A stretch of 22,967 bases of DNA from a virus. Under the pieces are notes generated by a model. The model was not told where the DNA came from, did no database searches, and saw only the letters and a program-made list of their open reading frames with translations. The position numbers and the translations under genes are program-made. The stretch is from positions 1-22,967 of the IMG/VR virus record IMGVR_UViG_3300045950_000327; one strand, given 5' to 3'. This document shows, one piece after another, positions 1 through 7,781 of this stretch (positions are counted from its first letter, which is position 1; each line of letters begins with the position of its first letter).

Positions 1-90
1 GCCGAGTGGCTGATCGAGAAGAACGGCTATCTCAGCCCGCTCGACGCGCGCGCCGCACGCCTCAACACCAACCTCAGGCGCGCCGCATAG
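1..90 (+). CDS. C-terminal end of an unidentified protein (5' truncated by window)
   Basis: Reading frame 1 is open from the first base and gives 29 residues ending in a TAG at 88-90. Third codon positions are almost all G or C, matching the codon use of the confident genes in this window, so this is probably the genuine end of a gene that starts upstream. The peptide ends in a basic, Ala/Arg-rich tail (NLRRAA). It is too short for me to assign a family. It lies immediately upstream of a multicopper-oxidase remnant in another frame, which suggests that a recombination junction lies just after it. Confidence 0.4.
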   Translation, partial: AEWLIEKNGYLSPLDARAARLNTNLRRAA

Positions 91-125
91 TGCAACCGCG
101 TGTCCAGGAAACCGGGTGCGATACA

Positions 126-344
126 ATGGCACATCCGATGCACCTTCACGGTCATGTCTTCCAGGTGGTCGGCTTTGGGTCACAACGGTTTGTGGGGCCC
201 GTTCGGGATACCATTCACGTCCCAGCGATGGGACGTGTCTCGATCGCCTTCGACACCATTAATGCCGGGCAATGGATGTTCCACTGCCATCACATGCCAC
301 ACTTGGCCGTGGGCATGATGACCGAGCTTCGCTACGTCGGGTAG
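126..344 (+). pseudogene. Multicopper oxidase C-terminal remnant
   Basis: The 72-residue frame starting at an internal ATG carries both copper-ligand signatures of the last cupredoxin domain of multicopper oxidases. These are HPMHLHGH near its start and HCHHMPHLAVGMM near its end, the latter providing the HCH tripeptide plus the downstream His and Met axial ligand. Family members are normally 400-600 residues with two or three cupredoxin domains and a signal peptide. Here everything before the HPxHLHGH motif is gone, and the residues just upstream do not resemble the family. The ATG has no convincing ribosome site. I read it as a gene fragment left by recombination at about position 100-125. 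Base composition is visibly less GC-rich than in the phage genes. Confidence 0.75.
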
Positions 345-455
345 CGACCTTCGCGCGATGCGGCGTTGCCGCGAGCCTTGTATTGGAAGCGGCGCGACCG
401 TCGCCGGTGGCGCCAAGTCGTAGGGCTGGATTATCAGTCTGCCCAAAGGAGCAGC

Positions 456-461
456 AGGAGG
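456..461 (+). promoter_or_regulatory. Ribosome binding site for the 470-766 gene
   Basis: A perfect AGGAGG lies eight bases before the GTG at 470. It is the main reason for choosing the GTG start and for believing that the short reading frame is translated. Confidence 0.6.
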
Positions 462-469
462 TCGCTTAG

Positions 470-766
470 GTGCTGTACCATCGACATGGCACGCTGGAAG
501 ATCGAATCTTGATCGCACTCCGGCAGGCAATGGTTGAAGGTCGCTTCGACGTTGCCGAGCATTTGCTGCGTGCAATCGAGACCCTCGCAACTGGTCCTGT
601 CCCAGGATCCGTCCTGGCCGAAGCCTACCTAGCCATCGCCGCCTCGTCGGCGCCCTCGACGAGCCTCAATGCGTCGGAGCCAGATATGTCGGCGGCACGA
701 CCGCGCAGGGCATCGGCCTGTGTAGCCGCGCATCCAGGCTCCGGAGGCCGGCGCCGACCGCGCTAA
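470..766 (+). CDS. Small hypothetical protein
   Basis: The gene encodes 98 residues from a GTG start preceded by AGGAGG at ideal spacing. The first ~55 residues look like a folded helical segment (EDRILIALRQAMVEGRFDV, then AEHLLRAIETL). Similar short helical proteins are, to my knowledge, annotated only as hypothetical in Acetobacteraceae-type genomes. The last ~40 residues are Ala/Ser/Pro/Arg-rich and less protein-like, so the 3' end may be frameshifted or fused to unrelated DNA. Codons are less GC-biased than in the phage genes, so it probably belongs to older flanking DNA or another element. It points towards the phage tail genes, which run the opposite way, so they do not share an operon. 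No function can be assigned. Confidence 0.5.
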   Translation: MLYHRHGTLEDRILIALRQAMVEGRFDVAEHLLRAIETLATGPVPGSVLAEAYLAIAASSAPSTSLNASEPDMSAARPRRASACVAAHPGSGGRRRPR

Positions 767-858
767 GCAAGGCCCACACGCTGCCGACATCCGTGCTGGC
801 GGCCACATGCCGACGCTCTTCACGCGTAGTGAAGTCAGTGCGCTGTTGGAGTGGACGA

Positions 859-2685
859 TCAGGGGATTCGACGCTTTCTGGCCGCGACCGAAAGCGTCGC
901 GGCGCCAAGATCGAAGGTAGCGGCGGAGATGTTCCTGGCCACGACGCGAACGGTGTTGTTGGACCAAGCTGTCGCGTCGAGCTCGATAAAGCGCGTCGAC
1001 GAGGCCAGCGCCGCATAGGCGAGGTCGCCCTGACGCGCGCCGTTGACGGTGACGTCGAGCAGGCTGGTTGCCCCAGGTGCCAGTGACGGCAGGTCCCACG
1101 GCACCTCCGCTGCGAACTCCCGCTGCCCGACCGGCAGCGCGGGTGTGCCGCACAGCAGCGCCGGTGCCGCCTCCGGCAGACCATAGAGCCGCATCGCCTC
1201 GACCTCGATCTGCCCGTCGAAGCCGACGATGCCGATCTGCGCAAAGGCCACGCCGGCGCCGAGCCGCACCGTCATGCGCTTGTTCAGCGAGGCATCGGCC
1301 ATCGCAGCCCCGCCGGTCCAGGCCTTGGACGGGATGTTCCACAGCAGCGTCGTGATGGAGGCCAGCGCGTCGCCGGCGACGTTCTCCCGCACATTCATCG
1401 CCGCGTCGAAGCAGCGCACGAAGATCCGACCGCCGTCCGCGCCACCAACCAGCGAATGCACCAGCGCGAACTCCTTCGCCTGGCTGCACTCCACAACGAA
1501 GGCGAGCCCCCGCTGCGCCTCGAGCAGCAGCCCGCGGGCGGTCGCCGTGATGTCGTCCAGCCCGTTGAAAGACAGCCCGGCGAGCGTCGTGGCGCTGGTC
1601 GTGGACGTGGCGACCACCGCCAGCCCCGCGACGCCGATCTCCGTCGCGCTGTGCCGGAAGGACTGGGCCCGAACATTCGGGACGGTGCCCAGCAGCCGCA
1701 GATGTCGCGACGCCGGCGCGCGATGGCGGTTGATCACCGCATTGCCGCAGCGGGTTGCGGTCGCCGTGTAGTCGATGCCGACCTGGTAGGTGTTGGACCA
1801 GGCGACCTCATACTCACAGTCCTGCGCCGCGGCGGTGTGCCGGGCGACAACCGGCGAGCAGGCCTCCATGCGCAGCGCCCGGCCGATGATCGCCGAGCCG
1901 CTGGTCTGGTTGAGGAAGGGGATCGCCACATTGGGGTCGAGCTGGCGCAGTTCGAAGTTCGGCGCGTCAAAGACGTGCCGGTTGTGGTTGTTGTAGGCAC
2001 CGTCCGCCTTGGACAGCCGGATCCCGAAGCGATCGATGGTGGGATTGATCCCGGTCGCGATGGCGAAGTGCCCACCATAGTAGCGGATGGAGGTGTTCCA
2101 GGCGGTGGCGGTGGCGCAGTGGATGTCGAGGCCGATGCGGTTGTTGAGGATGCGGCCCAGGTGGAAGGTGCTGTCCTCGACGCCACGGCCGTCGCCTAGG
2201 GTGCGCATGCCGATGGTGAAGCCCGAGACCAACCGCAGCTCGACCACCGAGGCATCGATGTTGCGCACCAGGATGCCGATATCGGCCTCGTCGAGCCAGT
2301 CCGACTGGGTCTGCCGTATGACCTGCAGTCCGGCATACTGCTTTTCGCCGTTGCGGACGGTGCCGCCATCGCCGAGGGTCAGCACGGTGGCCGCTGCGGT
2401 GCCGGTGTACCGAATGATGCCATGCATGATCAGGCCGCGGGCGCCGCCACCGAGGACGACACCGGCGGAGACGTTCCAGGTGCCGGGCGGGATGACGGCG
2501 AACTTCTGATCGGCCGCCGCGCGGTCGAACGCCGCTTGGATGGCGGCGCGATCGTCGGCGACGCCGTCGCCGAGGCCGCCGAAATCGGAGGGCAGCACGG
2601 TCTCGCGGTCGCGCAGGTACTTGGCGAGGTCGGTCTTGCTGACTGCGGTGTCGAGCACCAGCAGGTCGTCGATGCGAGCGGGCAT
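859..2685 (-). CDS. Phage tail-spike-like protein with pectate-lyase/beta-helix domain
   Basis: The protein has 608 residues. Near residues 34-75 it carries the entry signature of the pectate-lyase-3/GH-type beta-helix family: DFGGLGDGVADDRAAIQAAF followed by VIPPGTWNV. Asn/Gly-rich stretches of alternating hydrophobics (for example IGMRTLGDGRGVEDSTFHLG) continue to about residue 330, consistent with a right-handed parallel beta-helix. The remaining ~280 residues are beta-rich with no motif I recognise, and end in a basic tail. In tailed phages such proteins are trimeric spikes that bind or cleave surface polysaccharide. Whether this one is an enzyme is not visible. It starts 16 bases after the tail-tip fragment ends, on the same strand, the normal position for a receptor-binding protein. 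It appears intact although its upstream partner is truncated. Confidence 0.75.
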   Translation of the reverse strand: MPARIDDLLVLDTAVSKTDLAKYLRDRETVLPSDFGGLGDGVADDRAAIQAAFDRAAADQKFAVIPPGTWNVSAGVVLGGGARGLIMHGIIRYTGTAAATVLTLGDGGTVRNGEKQYAGLQVIRQTQSDWLDEADIGILVRNIDASVVELRLVSGFTIGMRTLGDGRGVEDSTFHLGRILNNRIGLDIHCATATAWNTSIRYYGGHFAIATGINPTIDRFGIRLSKADGAYNNHNRHVFDAPNFELRQLDPNVAIPFLNQTSGSAIIGRALRMEACSPVVARHTAAAQDCEYEVAWSNTYQVGIDYTATATRCGNAVINRHRAPASRHLRLLGTVPNVRAQSFRHSATEIGVAGLAVVATSTTSATTLAGLSFNGLDDITATARGLLLEAQRGLAFVVECSQAKEFALVHSLVGGADGGRIFVRCFDAAMNVRENVAGDALASITTLLWNIPSKAWTGGAAMADASLNKRMTVRLGAGVAFAQIGIVGFDGQIEVEAMRLYGLPEAAPALLCGTPALPVGQREFAAEVPWDLPSLAPGATSLLDVTVNGARQGDLAYAALASSTRFIELDATAWSNNTVRVVARNISAATFDLGAATLSVAARKRRIP

Positions 2686-2701
2686 GGCGGATGGCTCCGG
2701 T

Positions 2702-3487
2702 TCAGAGCGCAGTGGCGGAGACCGGTCCGGTCAGGGCCGAGACGTTGCCCTCGGCCGAGACGGCGCGCAGCCAGTACCAGCGGGTGTCGCCCACGGCCAA
2801 GCCGGTGCGGTCCCAAAAGAGGCTGGTCGGCTCCTCGGGCAGCTTGGTCGCCGCGCTGAGGCTGCTGCTGGTCGCCTCGAACACCTGCAGCCGCACAGCG
2901 TCGGCCGGGAAGCCGCCGGAGAGACGGATGCCGCCCACGATGCCGGTGGCCGTGGGCGCCGCCACCGCCGCGGGGACGAGGGCCTGCCGCCAGCCCGACA
3001 CCGCCCCACTGCGCGCCACCGCGCGCACCCGGAAGCCGGTCGGCTCGGCGGTGGGGATGGCGGCCGCGGTGGCGCCCAGCGACCCGCCGTAGCCCTGCCA
3101 GGCCGCCACGGAGGCGGGGAGGAACTCGACCTGGTAGCCGGCGAGGTGCGAGGAGCCGACCACCGTCCAGGTCACGGCCAGGACGGCGAAGACCGTCGTC
3201 GTCGGCGTCTCCACCGTGATGCTGACCGGGGCGGCGATGACGCCCGGGTTGGGCAGCACCACGGCGGGGTTGGCTCCGGTGGCGCGCTCATCGACCGCCG
3301 GGTTCCAGTCCCACACCGCGGTGTCCTCCTCCTCCAGGGTGAGGTCGACCCCGCCCTCGGCGGCGAGCGACCAGGCGGTGACCCGCGCCGGGAAGGGGGT
3401 GAGGCGGTCGAGGGCGACCGTCGCCGCCTCCCAAGGCCGATGGGGTTGGCCGGTGATGGCGGCACCAGCAGGAAGCGCAAGAAGCAT
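2702..3487 (-). pseudogene. Tail-tip / host-specificity protein, C-terminal part only
   Basis: From about position 3457 leftward the frame encodes a protein typical of the end of phage tail-tip (gpJ-like) proteins. It begins with a segment reading GQPHRPWEAATVALDRLTPF, followed by fibronectin-III-like repeats (VTWTVVGSSHLAGYQVEF near the middle, LFWDRTGLAVGDTRWYWLRA near the end). Complete proteins of this class are usually over 1,000 residues and start with baseplate-hub domains; only ~255 remain. The upstream end does not continue into tail-tip sequence but runs into the portal gene in another frame. An in-frame ATG at 3487 could still allow translation, but a working tail tip is not expected. 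It is followed directly by the tail-spike gene. Confidence 0.7.
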
Positions 3488-3843
3488 TCGCCGCTCTCGA
3501 CCACCGCCCGCATCACCAGCGCCTGCAGCCCGTAGAGGTCGAGCCGCCCCTCCGCATCGCAGGCGGTGCTCTCCGCCCAGCGCTGCCAGGTGCGGCCGTG
3601 CGCGTCGTCCGGCCAGCGGGTGGTGATCCCCGCGCCAATGGCATTCCCGGTCCACAGGTCGACGATGCGGCTGGCGTAGGGATCGTTGCGGACGGCGTCG
3701 CGGGCACGGCGGGCGACCGTAGCCGCAGCCATGCCCACCTCGGCATTGGCGCTGCCGCCGGATGGCGCCCAGGCGGAGCCTCGGTGGTCCTGCGCCGCGG
3801 CATAGCCGCGCAGGGCGTTCCAGGCATCCCGGAGCCGGCCCAT
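3172..3843 (-). pseudogene. Lambda-type phage portal protein, N-terminal part, frame-fused to tail DNA
   Basis: The ATG at 3843 overlaps the gpW stop (TGATG), so the start is firm; a GTG three bases earlier is the alternative. The first ~128 residues match the lambda/gpB portal family: ARDAVRNDPYASRIVDLWTG, then a GAGITTRWPDD stretch and VVESGECFLRF. Portals form the dodecameric DNA gate of the capsid and are about 500 residues long. Homology stops near 3455-3470. Beyond that the frame is only the wrong-frame reading of the tail-tip gene (Arg/Pro/Ser-rich), ending at 3172. The product would be a ~223-residue chimera without the portal core, so it should be non-functional. The break marks a large deletion of the head and tail genes. 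Confidence 0.75.
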
Positions 3844-4079
3844 CACCTGCTTCCCTCGCGTGAGAAGCTGGCGAAGGTCACGCCGGGACGGCGCGCCGCC
3901 GAAATCTCCGCGCCGCGCAGCACCACCAGCGCCCGGCCGAGCTCATCGAGGCTCCGATACTCGACGGTGCGCCCGTCGAAGGTCACGCGCGTGGTGCCGC
4001 CCGTATACGCCGCGGCCAGCACTGCCGCGCGGCTGCTGGCCGGCTGCGCCAGCGCCCAAGCCAGAACAGCGGGGTCCAT
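3843..4079 (-). CDS. gpW-like head-tail joining protein
   Basis: The 78-residue protein contains the gpW core (RVTFDGRTVEYRSLDELGRA). In lambda, gpW is a 68-residue protein that plugs the portal after packaging and prepares the head for tail attachment. The ATG at 4079 overlaps the preceding stop by one base (TGATG), which fixes the start; longer in-frame extensions upstream are only shadows. It lies directly before the portal gene, as in lambda (order A-W-B), which supports the identification. It looks intact, but its structural partner, the portal, is truncated. Confidence 0.8.
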   Translation of the reverse strand: MDPAVLAWALAQPASSRAAVLAAAYTGGTTRVTFDGRTVEYRSLDELGRALVVLRGAEISAARRPGVTFASFSREGSR

Positions 4080-4687
4080 CAGGCGGCCCGCAGCGTCGGC
4101 AGCGGCGTCGCTGCGTTCACGAGATACGACAGCCCGGTGGGCGGGTTCGCCATGATCGGCACACCGGCCTGATGCGTCAGCGCCGCGAAGAACCCGTTCT
4201 CGCTGCCGGTCGTGCCACCCCCGGCGCCGCCATCCGCCGCGGCCGAGCCGAGCAACAGCGTGTTCCCCCCGCTGAACGCCTGGGTGCTGGTACCGCGCAC
4301 CGAGGGCACCCCGGAGAAGCACAGCAGCAACCACCAGACCCCGGCCGAGATCCAGCGCGGCTGCGCGAAGGGGCAGAGCGCATTGCCGGCGGAGGTGGTG
4401 TCGGCGTCCGGTATCGGCTCCTCGATAAGGCGCCCGGGATGCCCCGTTCCATCGTCGGCAGCCAAGGCCATGCGCAGGAAGCCAGCGGCGCCCGTCGTCA
4501 CGCTCACCGCCATGGCCGAGAATAGCCCCGGCCGCGCGAGGACATAGGGCGCGCAGTACAGCCGGTTCGCCGTCATCGCGACGGCGCCGCCGACGGCGCG
4601 CGCATGCTGCGAGGCATAGAACCGCCCCGACACGTAGGGCAGCATCGCCGACGCCGGCGGCAGGTAGTGCTGAAACAGCGCGGTCAT
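4079..4687 (-). CDS. Probable phage virion protein (202 aa)
   Basis: I do not recognise a named family. The 202-residue protein is rich in Ala, Gly, Thr and small beta-strand stretches, without charged helices or nucleotide-binding motifs. It begins MTALFQHYLPPASAMLPYVS, and the Gly/Ser-rich middle and aromatic patches (WISAGVWWLLLCFSG) suggest a beta-structured virion or decoration protein. The start overlaps the previous gene by four bases (ATGA) and its stop overlaps gpW by one, so it is translationally coupled within the packaging operon. Lambda has nothing between its terminase and gpW genes, so this gene and its 118-residue neighbour are additions peculiar to this phage lineage. Confidence 0.6.
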   Translation of the reverse strand: MTALFQHYLPPASAMLPYVSGRFYASQHARAVGGAVAMTANRLYCAPYVLARPGLFSAMAVSVTTGAAGFLRMALAADDGTGHPGRLIEEPIPDADTTSAGNALCPFAQPRWISAGVWWLLLCFSGVPSVRGTSTQAFSGGNTLLLGSAAADGGAGGGTTGSENGFFAALTHQAGVPIMANPPTGLSYLVNAATPLPTLRAA

Positions 4688-5037
4688 GCGAGGGGCCGGA
4701 TGCCGAGGGTGAGCAGCCGCTCCGCGGCCTGATTCACCGGCGCGGCGGCGAGGCCCGAGCGCAGCCGCAGCCAGCGCCAGCCGAGCAGCAGCGTGGGCGG
4801 CAGCGTGAGGGCGCGGCCTGCGGCGACCATCAGCACCACCTCATTGCCGAGGTGGTCGTAAAGGTCCGCCCAGCCCGATGGCTCGCCCTCGTCGAGCGAG
4901 CCCTGCAGGGTGAGCGGGGCGTCGGTCCAGGCGGCGGGCAGCAGCAGCAGGCAGACACCGTAGCCGACGCTGGCAACGGGTCCGCTCAGCGCCTGGCCGG
5001 CGGCGATGCTGGTGCGCACCGGGACGATGGCGGTCAT
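4684..5037 (-). CDS. Probable phage virion-associated protein (117 aa)
   Basis: Two adjacent ATGs occur at 5040 and 5037. The second lies seven bases after GGAG and is preferred. The protein is beta-rich with regular hydrophobic alternation (SVGYGVCLLLLPAAW, then ALTLPPTLLLGWRWLRLRSG), resembling a single beta-sandwich domain such as those of small capsid or tail accessory proteins. The C-terminus (AAPVNQAAERLLTLG) is helical. I cannot name a family. It starts 12 bases after the large terminase stop and overlaps the next gene by four bases, so it belongs to the packaging operon. A role together with the 202-residue protein is likely but is inferred only from coupling. Confidence 0.6.
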   Translation of the reverse strand: MTAIVPVRTSIAAGQALSGPVASVGYGVCLLLLPAAWTDAPLTLQGSLDEGEPSGWADLYDHLGNEVVLMVAAGRALTLPPTLLLGWRWLRLRSGLAAAPVNQAAERLLTLGIRPLA

Positions 5038-5051
5038 CATGATCTCCAGGT

Positions 5052-7010
5052 TCAGCGCAGCCAGCCACCACGCGGGGCAAGCCAGGCGCGAGGGCGGGTC
5101 GGCGGTGCAGCGGCGGACGATGTCTGCGCCGCCGCGGAGGATGATTCGTCGGCCGGCAGCGACAGCGCATCCGCCATCCGCGCCCAGCGTCCCTCGCCCC
5201 AGCCATCCATCCCCAGGGCGGCCGCGGCGGCGCGCGCATAGACGCGGCAGTCCAGCGCCTCATTGCGTTCGCGGGTCTTCACCCATTCTAGCCGGCGAAA
5301 GCCATTGCGACCGGCGCGCGCAACCAGCTGCTCGGCGGTGAGCTGGCGGCAGAACTCCTCGCCCGCGGCGTGCAACGGCAGGTGCACGAAGCCGGCCGGG
5401 AAGGGATCCCCACTTTCCTCGGTCGGGCGGTCGAGCTTGAGCCAGCCATAGGTCTCGGCCTTGAGAAAGGACGAGCCCACCGGCCAGACCTTCAGCCCAC
5501 CGAGCTTGCGCCCGTTCCGCCGCACCTCCGTCGCGGCAGGCTGTCCGACCGCGGCGCGCAGCCCATCCTGGCCCTTGACCGCGATGGCGCGTCCCGCACC
5601 GGCCCGCCGCACGAAGGCGTAGACCTCGGCGGTGGTCATGCCGTCGCCGCTGTCGATCGCCGCCATGGCGATGGGCAGGCGATGGCCGCTGGCGTGCCGC
5701 CAGGTCTCACCCAGCAGCCGCCGCAACTCCTCCCAGACCGCCGCCTCGAACGGGTTCCCCACCAGAACGCGGTGCTCGACCAGCCAGGATTGGCGGTCCT
5801 CTCCCCAGGCCCAGATGCTGGCCTCGAGGCGGTCGCGCTGCACGTCGACGCCGGCGGTGAGCAGCAGCCCGCCCAGCGGGACGGCGCCGACCGGCCAATG
5901 CTCGCGGCGGTCATAGAGCCGCTGCCAGTCCGGCGCCTCGCCCGCCTCCTGCCAGGTCTCGCCGAGGACGGTGTTGCGGAACGTCTTGATGGCACGGTCG
6001 TCGCCCTGCGCGGCGAGCCAGAGCCGGGCGATTTCCGACCAGGGCATCCAGCCGGGCGGCGAGTAGAGTGCCGAGATGTGGAAGCCGACCGCGTGGGGAT
6101 CTGTCGGCTCCGCGGTCGCTCGCCAGACACCGCCGGCCAGCATCGCCGCCTTGTGCTGTTCCCCGATCGCCTGGTCGCAGGCCTCGCAGAGGTAGCGGGT
6201 GGTGTCGGGTGCTCCCTCGTCCCAGACGAGGCGCTCGAAGCGCAGCCACTGCATCGCGCCGCAATGCGGGCACGGCACGAAGTAGCGCCGCTGGTCGGTG
6301 GCGAGATACTCCCGTTCGATCCGCGACAGGCCGGCGATGGTCGGCGTCGAGACCAGCAGCATCTTGCGCCGCCAGCCGAAGGTCCGCGCGCGGGCCTCGG
6401 CCAGCGCGATCGGATCGCCCTCGCCCTCGACGTCGCCGGGATAGGCGTCGATCTCGTCCAGGAACAGGAAGCGCGCCGACATGGAGCGCAGGCCGACCGC
6501 GCTGTTCGCACCGGTCATCACCAGTTGGCCGCCGGGGAACTCCTTGCTGAGCTGGCGGTTGCCACTGTCTCGTGACCGCGCTGGCGCGACCCGCTCGCGG
6601 ATTGCCGGCGTCTCCTCCACCAGCGGGTCGATACGCTGGTCCGAGAAGCGCTTGGCCAGTTCGGTGGTTGGCTGCACCGCGAGCATGGGCCCGGGCGCGT
6701 GGTGGATCACATAGCCGATCCAGTTGTTGCCGCACTCGGTGCCGCCGACCTGGGCGCCTTTCATGAACACGACACGCCGCGCCGCATGGGCCGGCGACAA
6801 AGCATCCATGATCTCGCGCAGATAGGGCGTGCGCGCCGTGCGCCAGGGTCCCGGCTCGGCGGAGCCCCGTGAGCCAAGCTGGCGATGCCGATCCGCCCAT
6901 TCTGAGACCAGCAGCGCAGGCTCGGGCGCCATGCCGTCGCGCCAGGCCTGCAGGATCTCGGCGTCGCCGTCGAAGCGGCCGAGTTCCTCCAGCAGATGCT
7001 CGCCCGCCAT
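5052..7010 (-). CDS. Phage terminase large subunit, GpA family
   Basis: This is the ATP-driven packaging motor and nuclease. At 652 residues it is close to lambda gpA (641). An ATPase P-loop-like segment (FMKGAQVGGTECGNN) lies at about residues 82-96 and a Walker B FLFLDEID at 181-188. A treble-clef-like cysteine set (CPHC at 247-250, CEAC at 275-278) follows. The nuclease half begins with GVDVQRDRLEASIW near 387, whose Asp is the expected metal ligand. The ATG at 7010 overlaps the small-subunit stop (TGATG), supporting this start over a GTG at 7013. The C-terminal ~35 residues are a Ser/Ala-rich tail. The gene appears intact although the particle genes downstream are deleted. Confidence 0.92.
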   Translation of the reverse strand: MAGEHLLEELGRFDGDAEILQAWRDGMAPEPALLVSEWADRHRQLGSRGSAEPGPWRTARTPYLREIMDALSPAHAARRVVFMKGAQVGGTECGNNWIGYVIHHAPGPMLAVQPTTELAKRFSDQRIDPLVEETPAIRERVAPARSRDSGNRQLSKEFPGGQLVMTGANSAVGLRSMSARFLFLDEIDAYPGDVEGEGDPIALAEARARTFGWRRKMLLVSTPTIAGLSRIEREYLATDQRRYFVPCPHCGAMQWLRFERLVWDEGAPDTTRYLCEACDQAIGEQHKAAMLAGGVWRATAEPTDPHAVGFHISALYSPPGWMPWSEIARLWLAAQGDDRAIKTFRNTVLGETWQEAGEAPDWQRLYDRREHWPVGAVPLGGLLLTAGVDVQRDRLEASIWAWGEDRQSWLVEHRVLVGNPFEAAVWEELRRLLGETWRHASGHRLPIAMAAIDSGDGMTTAEVYAFVRRAGAGRAIAVKGQDGLRAAVGQPAATEVRRNGRKLGGLKVWPVGSSFLKAETYGWLKLDRPTEESGDPFPAGFVHLPLHAAGEEFCRQLTAEQLVARAGRNGFRRLEWVKTRERNEALDCRVYARAAAAALGMDGWGEGRWARMADALSLPADESSSAAAQTSSAAAPPTRPRAWLAPRGGWLR

Positions 7011-7606
7011 CACGACACCTGCACGCGGACGTCGTGGCGCGCGGCGAGATGCGCGCGCAGGCGGGTGTCCATCATGGTCTGCAGCTGGTGCACGTCGACG
7101 CCGAGCTCGGCCGCCATCTCGGCGGCGACACGGGCGGGCCAGGCGAGGATGGCGTCGCGTTCCTCCTTGGCGAGGCGGTGCACCAGCAGCAGGGCGCGTG
7201 CCTTATCGACCAGCTTGCCTTTGCGTTCGTCGAGCCGCAGCCGCCGCTCCTGCGCCTTGAGTACCTCGTTCGCGGTCCGCGCATCGTGGAAGGTGTTCTG
7301 GGCGGCGCGCGGCAGCGGCTCCGGCACCGGCGCGGAGATCGGTGCGGGCGACGGTGCTAGCGCTTGAGGTCGCGGCGCCGGCGGCATCGTCGGCGACGCC
7401 ACACGAGCCAGCGTCGCTGTCTTGCGGGTCGGGTCGCTGCTGTCCGCCAGCCGGGCGCGGACCTTCTCAATGTCCCAGCTGCCGTCGGCCTCGGGCGCGA
7501 TTCGTCCGGCGCGTTGAGCTTTCTGCAGGGCGGTATGAGAGATGCCGAGGCGGCGTGCCACCTCGCGCTGCGAGGCCACGCGGCCCGGCGGCGCGGTGGC
7601 GATCAT
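7010..7606 (-). CDS. Phage terminase small subunit (Nu1-like)
   Basis: The 198-residue protein has an N-terminal helix-turn-helix (VASQREVARRLGISHTALQK, residues ~10-29) followed by a Pro/Ala-rich linker (~75-105). A helical C-terminal part (NEVLKAQERRLRLDERKGKL, then EERDAILAWPARVAAEMAAE) fits the DNA-recognition plus oligomerisation architecture of Nu1-type small terminases. Small subunits bind the packaging site and load the large subunit. Here the gene immediately precedes, and overlaps, the large subunit gene, the standard order. The ATG at 7606 has only a weak GAGGGG upstream. It is the first gene of the leftward packaging operon, so its promoter should lie in the 175-bp gap before the divergent DUF3489 gene. 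Confidence 0.8.
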   Translation of the reverse strand: MIATAPPGRVASQREVARRLGISHTALQKAQRAGRIAPEADGSWDIEKVRARLADSSDPTRKTATLARVASPTMPPAPRPQALAPSPAPISAPVPEPLPRAAQNTFHDARTANEVLKAQERRLRLDERKGKLVDKARALLLVHRLAKEERDAILAWPARVAAEMAAELGVDVHQLQTMMDTRLRAHLAARHDVRVQVS

Positions 7607-7743
7607 GATGTGATCGAAACCCCTCGAACAACGCCGTCAACGAACCGGCGATGGCGCTTGGCTCAGGACCCGTCGCAGCGCGAAGCATGCGTCACGCGCT
7701 GCTGTCCGGCGCCGCATCGCCCCGCACGGGGCTCGGGGCCGTA

Positions 7744-7763
7744 GCACCCGGATCATCGGGTGC
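7744..7763 (+). promoter_or_regulatory. Hairpin in the DUF3489 5' leader / divergent promoter gap
   Basis: GCACCCG and CGGGTGC form a perfect 7-bp stem with a six-base loop GATCAT, itself containing GATC, 18 bases before the DUF3489 ATG and just ahead of its AGGAG ribosome site. It lies in the 175-bp gap between the divergent terminase small-subunit and DUF3489 genes, so it could be an operator, an attenuation hairpin or a translation-control element. No run of T follows it, so it is not a standard terminator. Confidence 0.4.
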
Positions 7764-7781
7764 GGAGCCAGGAGCCCCGAG

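Noticed and set aside
470-766. Small gene as an antitoxin or phage repressor
   Set aside because: No helix-turn-helix and no neighbouring toxin partner; left as hypothetical.
5370-6575. 401-codon plus-strand open frame opposite the large terminase
   Set aside because: Antisense shadow of a well-supported GpA-family gene.
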